DNA from: Caldifarciminota bacterium
GTDB lineage: Bacteria > Hydrothermota > UBA3072 > B12-G15
Assembly (NCBI GenBank): GCA_021163525.1
Contig: JAGGTX010000089.1
Location: 1 to 21,557 of the forward strand
Reading direction: 5' to 3'
DNA: 21,557 bases
Translations under genes and position numbers: made by a program
Shown here: positions 7,982-15,349 of the stretch, piece after piece
Numbering within the stretch: position 1 is the stretch's first letter
Layout of the letters: every line of letters starts with the position of its first letter
Notes under the pieces: generated by a model
What the model was told of the DNA's origin: nothing
What the model saw: only the letters and a program-made list of their open reading frames with translations
Databases searched by the model: none

Positions 7982-8221
7982 TCAGGAAGCGGGCTCTAAA
8001 ATCTCAAGCACAGCCCTCTTTCCTGTTTTCATGGAAGCGGCTGTCACTATGGTCCTTATGGCCTTTGCGGTTTTTCCACCCTTCCCGATGATTTTGCCTA
8101 TGTCTCCTTCACCAACCTTGAGTTCGTAAACAATGGTCCTCTCACCGGCAATCTCCCTTACCTCAACCTCGTCTGGATAGTCAACCAGCGCCTTTGCAAT
8201 GTGTTCAATCAGTTCCTTCAT
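7982..8221 (-). CDS. khpA: KH-domain RNA-binding protein KhpA (YlqC)
   Basis: A 79-residue single KH domain with the RNA-binding GxxG loop within [16 protein letters not shown]. KhpA-type proteins bind RNA broadly and, in some bacteria, form a dimer with KhpB/EloR. The gene overlaps rpsP by 4 nt (ATGA), and the AAAGGAGGTGAGG in the end of rpsP is its ribosome binding site. The pairing with rpsP is standard. Confidence 0.95.
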   Translation of the reverse strand: MKELIEHIAKALVDYPDEVEVREIAGERTIVYELKVGEGDIGKIIGKGGKTAKAIRTIVTAASMKTGKRAVLEILEPAS

Positions 8222-8481
8222 TCTTCCTCACCTCCTTTTGAAGTTTCCCTTTGTTTTTTAAGCCTGTAAAGAACCTTCACCCTGTCACTCATAATTGCAC
8301 CTTTACCGAGCCACTCTTCAAGTTTTTCTGTGTTGAGTTCAAAATTGTCCTTCCCTGGGTCATACCAGCCCAGTTTCTCAATAAACCTGCCATCCCTTGG
8401 ACTGCGAGAGTCAGCAACCACAATCTGAAAAAATGGCAAGCCTTTCCTTCCTGCTCTTCTCAACCTGATCTTCACAGCCAC
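8218..8481 (-). CDS. rpsP: 30S ribosomal protein S16
   Basis: An 87-residue S16 ([40 protein letters not shown]). The start is a GTG at 8481 preceded by a strong AAAGGAGG at 8-nt spacing. It is the first gene of an apparent 11-gene transcription unit running down to nfo at 1263, in which nearly every junction overlaps or is separated by less than 90 nt. It has its own promoter at 8505-8532. Confidence 0.98.
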   Translation of the reverse strand: MAVKIRLRRAGRKGLPFFQIVVADSRSPRDGRFIEKLGWYDPGKDNFELNTEKLEEWLGKGAIMSDRVKVLYRLKKQRETSKGGEEE

Positions 8482-8504
8482 TTATACCGCCTCCTTTTTG
8501 CTTA

Positions 8505-8532
8505 AATATAAAATCCCCGTGTTCATTGTCAA
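8505..8532 (-). promoter_or_regulatory. Sigma70-type promoter of the rpsP operon
   Basis: On the minus strand, a perfect TTGACA (8532-8527), 16 bp, then TATATT (8510-8505). The predicted start lies about 7 nt further on, giving a leader of roughly 17 nt that contains the AAAGGAGG of rpsP. The -35 begins only 8 nt after the stop of the upstream GAF gene, so that gene may also read into the operon. Confidence 0.8.
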
Positions 8533-8539
8533 GGCTTGA

Positions 8540-8992
8540 TTAAAAAAGGTTTGCCACAAGTTCTGCAATCCTTTCAAGGAATTCCCTGTCTTTCTTGGTG
8601 AATGGTGAAATCTGATGGGAATCAATATCAATCTCGCCTATCAATTTTTCACCCTTCATAATGGGAACCACAATCTCTGACTTCACTTCAGGACTGCATG
8701 GAAGATAGTTTGTCTCCTTTGATACATCCTGAACAATGAATGTCATCTCCCTCTCTGCTGCCTGACCGCAGATTCCATTACCAAAAGGTATCTCCACATG
8801 CTCTGTTGGTTCACCTGCAAAAGGGCCAAGGTAAAGCATCCCTTGTTTCTCTCCAGCAAGATAAAATCCAGCCCAGTCATAATGGGGAATCTTTTCTTTG
8901 AGAAGTTCTGTTATTTTTTTCAGTTTCTCTTCCCTTTCCCCATCCTTATTTATTATATCTTCAACCTCCTTCAAGAGTTTTTCAAAATCCAT
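8540..8992 (-). CDS. GAF-domain protein, free methionine-(R)-sulfoxide reductase-like
   Basis: A 150-residue stand-alone GAF domain. The segments DWAGFYLAGEKQG, LYLGPFAGEP, IPFGNGICGQAA, KSEIVVPI and GEIDIDS match the fRMsr family, which reduces free L-methionine-R-sulfoxide. E. coli YebR has three conserved cysteines (84, 94, 118). Here the counterparts of 94 and 118 are kept (C75 in GICG, C99 in LPCS), but the counterpart of C84 is H65, so only one catalytic/resolving pair remains. The length is typical. It has its own promoter and an AAGAGGAT Shine-Dalgarno. Reductase activity is inferred from family resemblance. Confidence 0.85.
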   Translation of the reverse strand: MDFEKLLKEVEDIINKDGEREEKLKKITELLKEKIPHYDWAGFYLAGEKQGMLYLGPFAGEPTEHVEIPFGNGICGQAAEREMTFIVQDVSKETNYLPCSPEVKSEIVVPIMKGEKLIGEIDIDSHQISPFTKKDREFLERIAELVANLF

Positions 8993-9010
8993 GCATCCTC
9001 TTTTTTCTGT

Positions 9011-9040
9011 ATATTAAATGTATTTTTGCATCCCTGTCAA
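9011..9040 (-). promoter_or_regulatory. Promoter of the GAF/fRMsr-like gene
   Basis: On the minus strand, TTGACA (9040-9035), 18 bp, then TAATAT (9016-9011). The leader would be about 12-14 nt and carries AAAGAGGAT, a usable Shine-Dalgarno, before the ATG at 8992. It is back-to-back with the exporter promoter on the other strand; the two -35 hexamers are 11 bp apart. Confidence 0.65.
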
Positions 9041-9051
9041 TCAAAATTCTA

Positions 9052-9079
9052 TTGACTTAACAGGTCTTTTGTATATTCT
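9052..9079 (+). promoter_or_regulatory. Promoter of the ABC exporter operon (predicted leaderless)
   Basis: TTGACT (9052-9057), 16 bp, TATTCT (9074-9079), then 7 nt to the ATG at 9087. There is no Shine-Dalgarno between the -10 and the ATG. This promoter also argues against the longer reading frame that opens at 9018, since that start would lie upstream of the promoter. Confidence 0.72.
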
Positions 9080-9086
9080 CTTAATC

Positions 9087-10808
9087 ATGCGGGACATTTT
9101 CAGGCTTCTCAGATTGGTAAAACCACTGTGGAAGAGAATCCTCGCAGGGATTGTTGTCCTCATCATAGTTGATTGGATCCAGATAATCATACCAAGGATT
9201 TTAAAGGCAGCAGTGGACAGCCTTGCATCAGGTGTATTCACAAAATCCCTTATTTACTATGCTGGACTGATACTCTTCCTTGCGGTAATAATCGCATTCT
9301 TTCGCTTCTGGTGGAGGTTCTTTGTTATTGGCGCATCAAGGATTGTTGAAAGGAATTTAAGGGAGGATTTTTACAGGCACCTGATTGAGATGGACCCGCC
9401 TTTTTTTATGAAGAGGAAGATTGGTGACCTTATGGCTCATGCAACAAATGATATAGATGCTATAAGGATGGCACTTGGAATTGGTATGATTGCCTCTGTT
9501 GATGCTGTTTTCCTCTCCATTGCATCCCTCACAATGATGGTGAAGATAAGATGGCAACTCACACTCTATGCCCTTATACCAACCCCACCCCTTACATTCA
9601 TAACATACTATCTTGGTAAAAAGGTGCATCACCACTTTGAAAAACAGCAGGAGGGTTTCTCACTCCTAACTGAAAAGGTGAGGGAGTTCATCACAGGAAT
9701 AAGGATAATAAAGGGATACAATCAGGAAAAGGGTGCTGTGAATTCCTTCCAGAAGACAAACATTGAATACTACTCAAGGGTGATAAAACTCATGAAGTTC
9801 ATGTCCCTGTTTGACCCATCACTCTGGCTCTTTGCATCCATGTCAATGGGTATGGTTTTATGGTTTGGCTCATATGATGCAATAGCAGGAAGAATCACAC
9901 TTGGAGACTTTGTCGCATTCTTCAATTACCTTGACCTGATGATATGGCCTATGATTGCATTTGGCTGGGTGGTGAACATCTTCCAGAGGGGGAGTGCCTC
10001 ATTCAAGAGGGTTGAGAGAATAATGAAGGAAAAACCTGTGATACCAAAGGAGGGAAGAAAAGGAGGACTGAAGGGAAACATTGTCCTGAAAAATCTCACA
10101 TTCTCTTACAATGGTTCACCTGCGCTGAAGGACATAAACATGGAGTTCCTCCAGGGAAGACAAACAGCCATTGTTGGACTAACAGGTTCGGGTAAAAGCA
10201 CCCTTGTAAACCTTATATTAAGATTCTATCCCTCAAAGGGTATCTACATTGATGGTATCCCCCTTGAAGAAATCCATCCAGATGCTGTGAGAAATCTGAT
10301 CGGGATTGTTCCACAGGAGACATTCCTCTTCTCTGAAACCATAAGGGAAAACATTGGTTTCGGGATTGAAGAACCAGATATGGAAAAAATAGAGTGGGCT
10401 GCAAGGATGGCAAAGATACACGATGAGATTATGGAACTGCCCGATGGGTATGATACGCTACTTGGTGAGAAGGGGGTGAACCTGTCAGGTGGTCAGAGGC
10501 AAAGGATTGCAATTGCAAGGGCGATACTGAAAAATCCACCTGTTCTCATACTTGATGATGCACTTTCCTCAGTGGATTCACACACTGAAAAGGCAATACT
10601 TGAGAACCTGAAGGACTACTTCAGGGAGAGGAACACAATCATAATAAGCCACAGGATATCGGCAATAAAGGAATCGGACTGGATATATGTGATGGACAAC
10701 GGGAAGATTGTTGAACAGGGGAAACACGAGGACCTTTTAAGGAAAGAGGGGCTTTATTATCTGCTCTATCAAAGACAGAAACTGGAGGAGGCACTTGGAG
10801 GAGAGTAA
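9087..10808 (+). CDS. ABC exporter half-transporter, subunit with degenerate catalytic site
   Basis: A 573-residue type IV ABC exporter half: about six membrane helices in residues 15-300, then a nucleotide-binding domain. The domain has Walker A GLTGSGKST (about 362), Q-loop VPQE, signature LSGGQRQR (about 464), Walker B LILDD (about 486) and switch histidine ISHR. The residue after Walker B Asp is Asp instead of the catalytic Glu (DDALSS), as in the degenerate-site subunit of heterodimeric exporters such as TM287 or BmrC. I start it at ATG 9087 because that ATG follows the promoter by 7 nt. The next gene, which overlaps by 14 nt, encodes the partner. The substrate cannot be told from sequence; drugs or lipids are the usual range. 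Confidence 0.93.
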   Translation: MRDIFRLLRLVKPLWKRILAGIVVLIIVDWIQIIIPRILKAAVDSLASGVFTKSLIYYAGLILFLAVIIAFFRFWWRFFVIGASRIVERNLREDFYRHLIEMDPPFFMKRKIGDLMAHATNDIDAIRMALGIGMIASVDAVFLSIASLTMMVKIRWQLTLYALIPTPPLTFITYYLGKKVHHHFEKQQEGFSLLTEKVREFITGIRIIKGYNQEKGAVNSFQKTNIEYYSRVIKLMKFMSLFDPSLWLFASMSMGMVLWFGSYDAIAGRITLGDFVAFFNYLDLMIWPMIAFGWVVNIFQRGSASFKRVERIMKEKPVIPKEGRKGGLKGNIVLKNLTFSYNGSPALKDINMEFLQGRQTAIVGLTGSGKSTLVNLILRFYPSKGIYIDGIPLEEIHPDAVRNLIGIVPQETFLFSETIRENIGFGIEEPDMEKIEWAARMAKIHDEIMELPDGYDTLLGEKGVNLSGGQRQRIAIARAILKNPPVLILDDALSSVDSHTEKAILENLKDYFRERNTIIISHRISAIKESDWIYVMDNGKIVEQGKHEDLLRKEGLYYLLYQRQKLEEALGGE

Positions 10809-12801
10809 AAGAACGGGTGTTCTGAATACAAAGATATACAGATGGATGGCAGGGTATCTGAAGGGTTATACCTTCCAACTTTTTATAAACCTTATCCTTC
10901 TCCTCATTGCAACGGGGGTTGACCTCTCCCTGCCATACATTGTTAAGATTGGGGTTGATAGGTTTATTGTTCCAGGGGTAAGGGAAATCACAAAGGAGCT
11001 ACCTGGAAAACCCGTTATGCACATAGGGAACAGGAAATTTATTGAGATATTCAGGTTTCATCAGAGGGAACTTGAAAAGATGGAGAGGGATGGAATTGTT
11101 TTAAAAAAGAAGTATTACCTGGTAAAGAAGGAAGACCTGGTTCCTGGACTGCGTTACATTGAAATGGATGGGCTTGCCCTGGTTCCAGCGGAGGAGTTTG
11201 GTAAACTATCCCTGAAAGAAAAACTCCACCTGAGAAGATGGAACATGCTCCAGGTGAGAAGGCTTGCCATGATTTTCTTCCTCCTGATTGTTTTGAGGTT
11301 CTTCTTCACATACGTACAGTTCCTCCACCTGCAGATTGTTGGGCAGAAGGTTGCTCTGAAAATAAGAAGGGATATTGTTGAGAAACTTGCAAGGCTTACA
11401 ATATCCTACTTTGAGAAGAATCCTGTTGGTCGGCTTGTCACAAGGGCAACCAATGATGTGAACACACTGAACGAGATGTTCACCAGTGTTGTGGTTTATT
11501 TTGTTAAGGACATATTTGTAATTGTCGGTATCCTGGTGATTATGGCAAAACTGAGCACAAAACTTTTCCTCATCACCCTGATTCTGTTACCAATAATCTC
11601 CATCACAACATTCATATTCAGGACAAGGGTGAGAAGGGTCTTCAGGGAGTTAAGATACCACCTTGCAAGGATAAACTCCTTCCTTTCCGAAACCCTATCA
11701 GGGATAAAGGAAATACAGGCATTTGTTCAGGAAAAGAAAATGGTGAAGCGTTTTAATGGCATAAACACAGACTACTTCAAAACCACAATAAGGATGCTGA
11801 TTATCTTTGCCACATTCAGACCCCTGATAGGATTTATAAGGTTTTCAGGGCTTGCACTACTCATATACTTTGGCGGAAAGGGGATACTCTCGGGTGTAAT
11901 CACCTTTGGTTCACTTGTTGCATTCATTTCATACCTTGAAAAGTTATTCCAGCCCATTGCAGACATTGCAGAAAAGTACAATGTGATTGAGTCTTCAATG
12001 GCCGCATCCGAGAGGGTTTACATCCTTCTTGGTGAAGAAGAAGAGAAGAGAACTGGTAAGAAGAAACCTTCAATCAAGGGTGGTATTGAGTTTGAAAAGG
12101 TCTGGTTTTCATACAATAAAGAAGAATGGGTATTGAAGGATATTTCCTTCTCTGTGGAACCCGGTGAGAAGGTAGGTGTTGTTGGTTACACAGGTGCAGG
12201 AAAAACAACCCTTATGAAACTTCTCACAAAGTTCTATTCCCCACAGAAGGGGAGGATACTCATTGATTGTGTTGATATTGAGGAGATTGACACATTGCAT
12301 CTGAGAAAAAATATTGCGACGGTTTATCAGGAACCCTTCCTTTTCAATGGAACAATAAGGGAGAACATAACCCTATTCGGTGAAATACCAGAGGATAGAC
12401 TTCAAAGGGCAGTCATGGTATCAAACCTGGACAAAATTATGCTAAGAAAAGGGATAGGGCTTGATACTGTTATTGGAATTGGTGGGGAAGGCCTTTCTGG
12501 TGGTGAGAAACAACTCATTACCTTTGCAAGGGCAATTGCCTTTGATACACCAATCCTTGTGCTTGATGAGGCAACTGCAAGCATTGACCCACAGACAGAG
12601 CATCTTGTTCAGGAGGCACTGTACAGGGTGATTGAAGGGAGAACCTCAATAATCATTGCCCACAGGCTTACTACACTGAAAAGGGTGGACAGGATTATCG
12701 TAATACACAATGGTAAACTTATAGAGGAAGGAACACACGAGGAACTCATAAAGAAGGAAGGCATCTACAGTTATCTTTATAGACTTCAACAGGTTGGATA
12801 G
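10795..12801 (+). CDS. ABC exporter half-transporter, catalytically complete subunit with extracytoplasmic insert
   Basis: A 668-residue partner of the preceding subunit. It has Walker A GYTGAGKTT (about 463), Q-loop VYQE, signature LSGGEKQL (about 566), a canonical Walker B with catalytic Glu (LVLDEATAS) and switch histidine IAHR. Together the pair follows the asymmetric TM287/TM288 plan with one full and one degenerate ATPase site. Between the first two membrane helices (about residues 57-150) lies a roughly 95-residue charged segment absent from the first subunit, predicted to face the periplasm. The TTG at 10795 is chosen because GGAGGAG sits 6-7 nt upstream and no ATG precedes the conserved region; it overlaps the upstream gene by 14 nt. 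Confidence 0.92.
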   Translation: MEESKRTGVLNTKIYRWMAGYLKGYTFQLFINLILLLIATGVDLSLPYIVKIGVDRFIVPGVREITKELPGKPVMHIGNRKFIEIFRFHQRELEKMERDGIVLKKKYYLVKKEDLVPGLRYIEMDGLALVPAEEFGKLSLKEKLHLRRWNMLQVRRLAMIFFLLIVLRFFFTYVQFLHLQIVGQKVALKIRRDIVEKLARLTISYFEKNPVGRLVTRATNDVNTLNEMFTSVVVYFVKDIFVIVGILVIMAKLSTKLFLITLILLPIISITTFIFRTRVRRVFRELRYHLARINSFLSETLSGIKEIQAFVQEKKMVKRFNGINTDYFKTTIRMLIIFATFRPLIGFIRFSGLALLIYFGGKGILSGVITFGSLVAFISYLEKLFQPIADIAEKYNVIESSMAASERVYILLGEEEEKRTGKKKPSIKGGIEFEKVWFSYNKEEWVLKDISFSVEPGEKVGVVGYTGAGKTTLMKLLTKFYSPQKGRILIDCVDIEEIDTLHLRKNIATVYQEPFLFNGTIRENITLFGEIPEDRLQRAVMVSNLDKIMLRKGIGLDTVIGIGGEGLSGGEKQLITFARAIAFDTPILVLDEATASIDPQTEHLVQEALYRVIEGRTSIIIAHRLTTLKRVDRIIVIHNGKLIEEGTHEELIKKEGIYSYLYRLQQVG

Positions 12802-12813
12802 TTGTGTAAATAT

Positions 12814-12836
12814 TAGGCCCGGCTATGCCGGGCCTA
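12814..12836. other. Perfect 10-bp intergenic hairpin after the ABC exporter
   Basis: The arms TAGGCCCGGC and GCCGGGCCTA are perfectly complementary around a TAT (ATA) loop, with a GC-rich stem in an AT-rich gap 12 nt after the exporter stop. No T-run follows on the plus strand (it continues TGAAAGGAGG), and only AATATTT follows on the minus strand, so it is not a textbook intrinsic terminator in either direction. It may still stop or stabilise the exporter mRNA. Confidence 0.6.
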
Positions 12837-12888
12837 TGAAAGGAGGGCAAAATAATGAGGAAATAACAGGGTTAGTTAATACTAATAT

Positions 12889-12917
12889 TATATAAATAGA
12901 TTTTCAAAATTTGTCAA
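12889..12917 (-). promoter_or_regulatory. Possible divergent promoter firing toward the hairpin
   Basis: On the minus strand, a perfect TTGACA (12917-12912) is followed at 17 bp by TATATA (12894-12889), or at 19 bp by TATAAT. The region is very AT-rich, so a chance -10 is possible. No minus-strand gene lies downstream; a transcript would be a short RNA running into the 12814-12836 hairpin and then antisense to the exporter. Confidence 0.3.
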
Positions 12918-12925
12918 GAGGGACC

Positions 12926-12953
12926 TTGACTTGGCACAATCTCTGTTTATACT
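12926..12953 (+). promoter_or_regulatory. Promoter of the histidine ammonia-lyase/glycan operon (predicted leaderless)
   Basis: TTGACT (12926-12931), 16 bp, TATACT (12948-12953), then 7 nt to ATG 12961, with no Shine-Dalgarno. The spacing is identical in every interval to the exporter promoter. The -35 is the right arm of an inverted repeat GTCAAG-N6-CTTGAC (12913-12930). Upstream lies an AT-rich stretch (12869-12912) that could act as an UP element, with TTAGT-N4-ACTAA (12872-12885). Confidence 0.75.
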
Positions 12954-12960
12954 AATCAAC

Positions 12961-14421
12961 ATGGAGCTTAAATATCCTGTTAAAATCAACGACTTTTTTA
13001 AGGTTGTTTTTGAGGGAGAAGAGATTACCCTGAACAGAACTATTATGAAAGAGGTATCCAGGTCATATAAAGAACTTATAGGTTTTATAAAGTCTGGAAA
13101 TGTTGGATATGGTATAAATACAGGTTTTGGTAAACTTGCCGGAACAAGGATAAGTGAAAAGGAACTCTTAAATTTACAGAAGAACATTGTTCTGAGCCAT
13201 GCCTCCGGTGTTGGAAAGTATATGGATGAGGATGTGGTGCTGGGCGCCATGTTTGCCAGGGTTACCTCCCTTGCAAGGGGATACAGCGGCGTGAAGCCAG
13301 ATACATTGAAACTCCTTGTGGATATGATAAACAGAAGGGTAATTCCATTAATTCCTGAAAAGGGCTCAGTTGGAGCAAGTGGTGACCTTGCACCATCAGC
13401 ACACATGGCACTGGTTATGATAGGGAAGGGTAAAGCAACCTACAGTGGAAAAGTTTACCCTGGTAAAACTGCCCTTAAAAAGGCGGGGCTTAAACCGATT
13501 AAGTTGTCCCCCAAGGAGGGGCTTGCACTTTTGAACGGAACACACTTTATGACATCCATGGGTTGTATTGGATTGTGGCATGCAAAGAATCTTTTGAGGC
13601 TTGCAAATATATCTGCTGCCCTTTCCATTGAGGGAATTAAGGGAAGGCTTGAGCCATTCAACAGCAAATTAAACAGGTTAAGGGGACATAAAGGCCAATC
13701 AAAGGTTGCATCCGAAATAAGAAGGCTGTTAAAGGGTTCTTCACGAAAGAGAACGGAGAGGGTTCAGGACCCATATTCATTCAGGTGTGTGCCACAGGTT
13801 CATGGTGCAATCTTTGATGTGATTGGGTATGTTGAGAAGGTTTTTGAGACAGAGCTTAATAGTGTTACTGACAATCCTCTCCTTATAGATGGCAGGGTTT
13901 ACTCTGGTGGAAACTTTCATGGTGAGCCAATTGCCTTTGCACTTGATTTTCTTGGAATAGCCATTACAGAACTGTCAAGCATATCTGAGAGAAGGACTGC
14001 CCAGTTAATGGATCCCTCATTCACCGCTCTTCCTCCATTTCTCGTTGAATGGCCAGGTGTAAATTCCGGGTTTATGCTTCCACAGGTGACCGCAGCAGCC
14101 CTTGTATCACAGAACAAGATTCTCTCCCATCCCGCATCGGTTGACTCAATCCCTACATCTGCCAATCAGGAAGACCATGTTTCCATGGGATTGAATGCAG
14201 GATTAAAACTTATGGAAATCATTGATAATACATACTATGTTCTTGCCATTGAACTTCTTGCAGGTGCTCAGGCGGTTGATTTAAGAAATGGCAAAATATC
14301 CCCTGCTTTGAGAAAGATACACAGGAAGATAAGGGGAAACATACCCTTTTACAAAAGGGACAGGGAACATTCAGGTGCAATACTTCATCTATCCAGAATG
14401 ATGAGAAAAGGAGAGATATGA
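12961..14421 (+). CDS. hutH: Histidine ammonia-lyase (MIO-type aromatic amino acid lyase)
   Basis: A 486-residue lyase expected to turn L-histidine into trans-urocanate and ammonia. The self-forming MIO cofactor triad A139-S140-G141 sits in GSVGASGDLAPSAH. Y50 (GYGINTGFG), H80 (LSHASGVG) and the SANQEDHVSMG motif match the Pseudomonas putida HAL residues Y53, H83 and E414, which favours histidine over tyrosine or phenylalanine. I use ATG 12961; a TTG-started extension from 12931 would begin inside the promoter. The following gene overlaps its stop. No other hut gene (urocanase, imidazolonepropionase) is near; instead it heads a glycosyltransferase operon, so its physiological role here is open. 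Confidence 0.92.
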   Translation: MELKYPVKINDFFKVVFEGEEITLNRTIMKEVSRSYKELIGFIKSGNVGYGINTGFGKLAGTRISEKELLNLQKNIVLSHASGVGKYMDEDVVLGAMFARVTSLARGYSGVKPDTLKLLVDMINRRVIPLIPEKGSVGASGDLAPSAHMALVMIGKGKATYSGKVYPGKTALKKAGLKPIKLSPKEGLALLNGTHFMTSMGCIGLWHAKNLLRLANISAALSIEGIKGRLEPFNSKLNRLRGHKGQSKVASEIRRLLKGSSRKRTERVQDPYSFRCVPQVHGAIFDVIGYVEKVFETELNSVTDNPLLIDGRVYSGGNFHGEPIAFALDFLGIAITELSSISERRTAQLMDPSFTALPPFLVEWPGVNSGFMLPQVTAAALVSQNKILSHPASVDSIPTSANQEDHVSMGLNAGLKLMEIIDNTYYVLAIELLAGAQAVDLRNGKISPALRKIHRKIRGNIPFYKRDREHSGAILHLSRMMRKGEI

Positions 14422-14636
14422 TGGAGAATGTGGCAAGGATATTGATACTCACAGGAATTATTCTCCTTGTGGTAGGGGGTATCTTTCTTCTCTATGCAAG
14501 GTTTTCATTCCACATGCCAGGAGACATCGTTATAAGGAGAAAAAATTTCGTCTTTTTCTTCCCTCTTGCCACCTCTATAATCCTCTCCATAGTGCTGACC
14601 CTTATATTAAACCTTTTAATAAGGATGAAAAGATGA
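14418..14636 (+). CDS. DUF2905 small membrane protein
   Basis: A 72-residue protein with two membrane helices (about residues 6-26 and 45-67) flanking the conserved cytosol-side motif MPGDIVIRRKNFVFFFPLA, which defines DUF2905. The function of the family is unknown. The first ATG (14418) overlaps the lyase stop; the second ATG (14421) is better spaced from the GGAG at 14410-14413, so the protein may lack the first Met. Its stop overlaps the next start (ATGA), embedding it firmly in the operon. Confidence 0.88.
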   Translation: MMENVARILILTGIILLVVGGIFLLYARFSFHMPGDIVIRRKNFVFFFPLATSIILSIVLTLILNLLIRMKR

Positions 14637-15349
14637 ATAGAGGGCTTGTTATAATCCCGACCTACAATGAGAGGGAAAACATTGAATCCATAATAAAGGA
14701 TGTTTTGAAGCAGAACATCCCTGTAGATGTCCTTGTGGTGGATGACAACTCTCCTGATGGAACCGGGGATATTGTGAGGCGGCTCCAGGAAAAGGACAGC
14801 AGGATCCATCTGATTGAACGGAGTGGTAAACTGGGTCTTGGCACTGCATACATTGAAGGATTTAAGTGGGCAATAGAAAATGGTTATGATTTTGTTTTTG
14901 AGATGGATGCAGATTTTTCCCACAATCCTAATGACCTTCCAAGGCTCTACCATGCGCTCAATGATTTTGACCTTGTTATAGGTTCAAGATACATAAAGGG
15001 AATAAGGGTTGAGAACTGGCCACCCTCAAGGAAGCTGCTCTCTTACTCAGCAAACCTTTTTGCACGATTTGTTACAGGTGTTCCTGTTAGGGACCTGACT
15101 TCGGGTTTTAAGGGAATAAGAAGCAGTATCCTTAAGAAACTGGACCTTGGAAAAATCAAGGCAGATGGATATGGTTTCCAGATAGAGATCCATTATTACT
15201 CATACTGGAATGGGTTCAGGGTTAAGGAGATTCCCATTGTTTTTGTTGACAGGAGGGCTGGAAGGTCAAAGATGTCAAAACAGATAATTAGAGAGGCATT
15301 CCAGGTTGTAATCCTCCTTGGTATAAAAAGATTTATGAGATGGAAGTAA
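14633..15349 (+). CDS. Polyprenol-phosphate mannosyltransferase-like GT2 (Dpm1/Ppm1 type)
   Basis: A 238-residue family 2 glycosyltransferase of the dolichol-phosphate mannose synthase type, without C-terminal membrane helices. It has the PTYNERENI start, DDNSPDGTG nucleotide-binding loop (residues 37-45), EMDADFSHNP with the DxD metal motif, GSRYIKG, the DLTSGFKGIRS motif and GYGFQIE. It is expected to transfer a hexose from an NDP-sugar to a polyprenyl phosphate, giving a membrane donor for glycan or protein glycosylation. Which sugar is used cannot be read from the sequence. It overlaps DUF2905 by 4 nt and the next GT2 by 10 nt. Confidence 0.9.
   Translation: MNRGLVIIPTYNERENIESIIKDVLKQNIPVDVLVVDDNSPDGTGDIVRRLQEKDSRIHLIERSGKLGLGTAYIEGFKWAIENGYDFVFEMDADFSHNPNDLPRLYHALNDFDLVIGSRYIKGIRVENWPPSRKLLSYSANLFARFVTGVPVRDLTSGFKGIRSSILKKLDLGKIKADGYGFQIEIHYYSYWNGFRVKEIPIVFVDRRAGRSKMSKQIIREAFQVVILLGIKRFMRWK

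Noticed and set aside
9018..9086. A 23-codon upstream extension of the first exporter subunit
   Set aside because: It would start upstream of the -35 and its residues do not resemble exporter N-termini; ATG 9087 follows the promoter by 7 nt.
12931..12960. TTG-started 10-residue extension of histidine ammonia-lyase
   Set aside because: It runs through the spacer and -10 of the promoter. From ATG 12961 the active-site numbering is offset by a constant 3 from the Pseudomonas enzyme.
12888..13406. Open frame antisense to the lyase start
   Set aside because: It lacks recognisable motifs and covers the lyase's MIO and substrate-binding coding region on the other strand.
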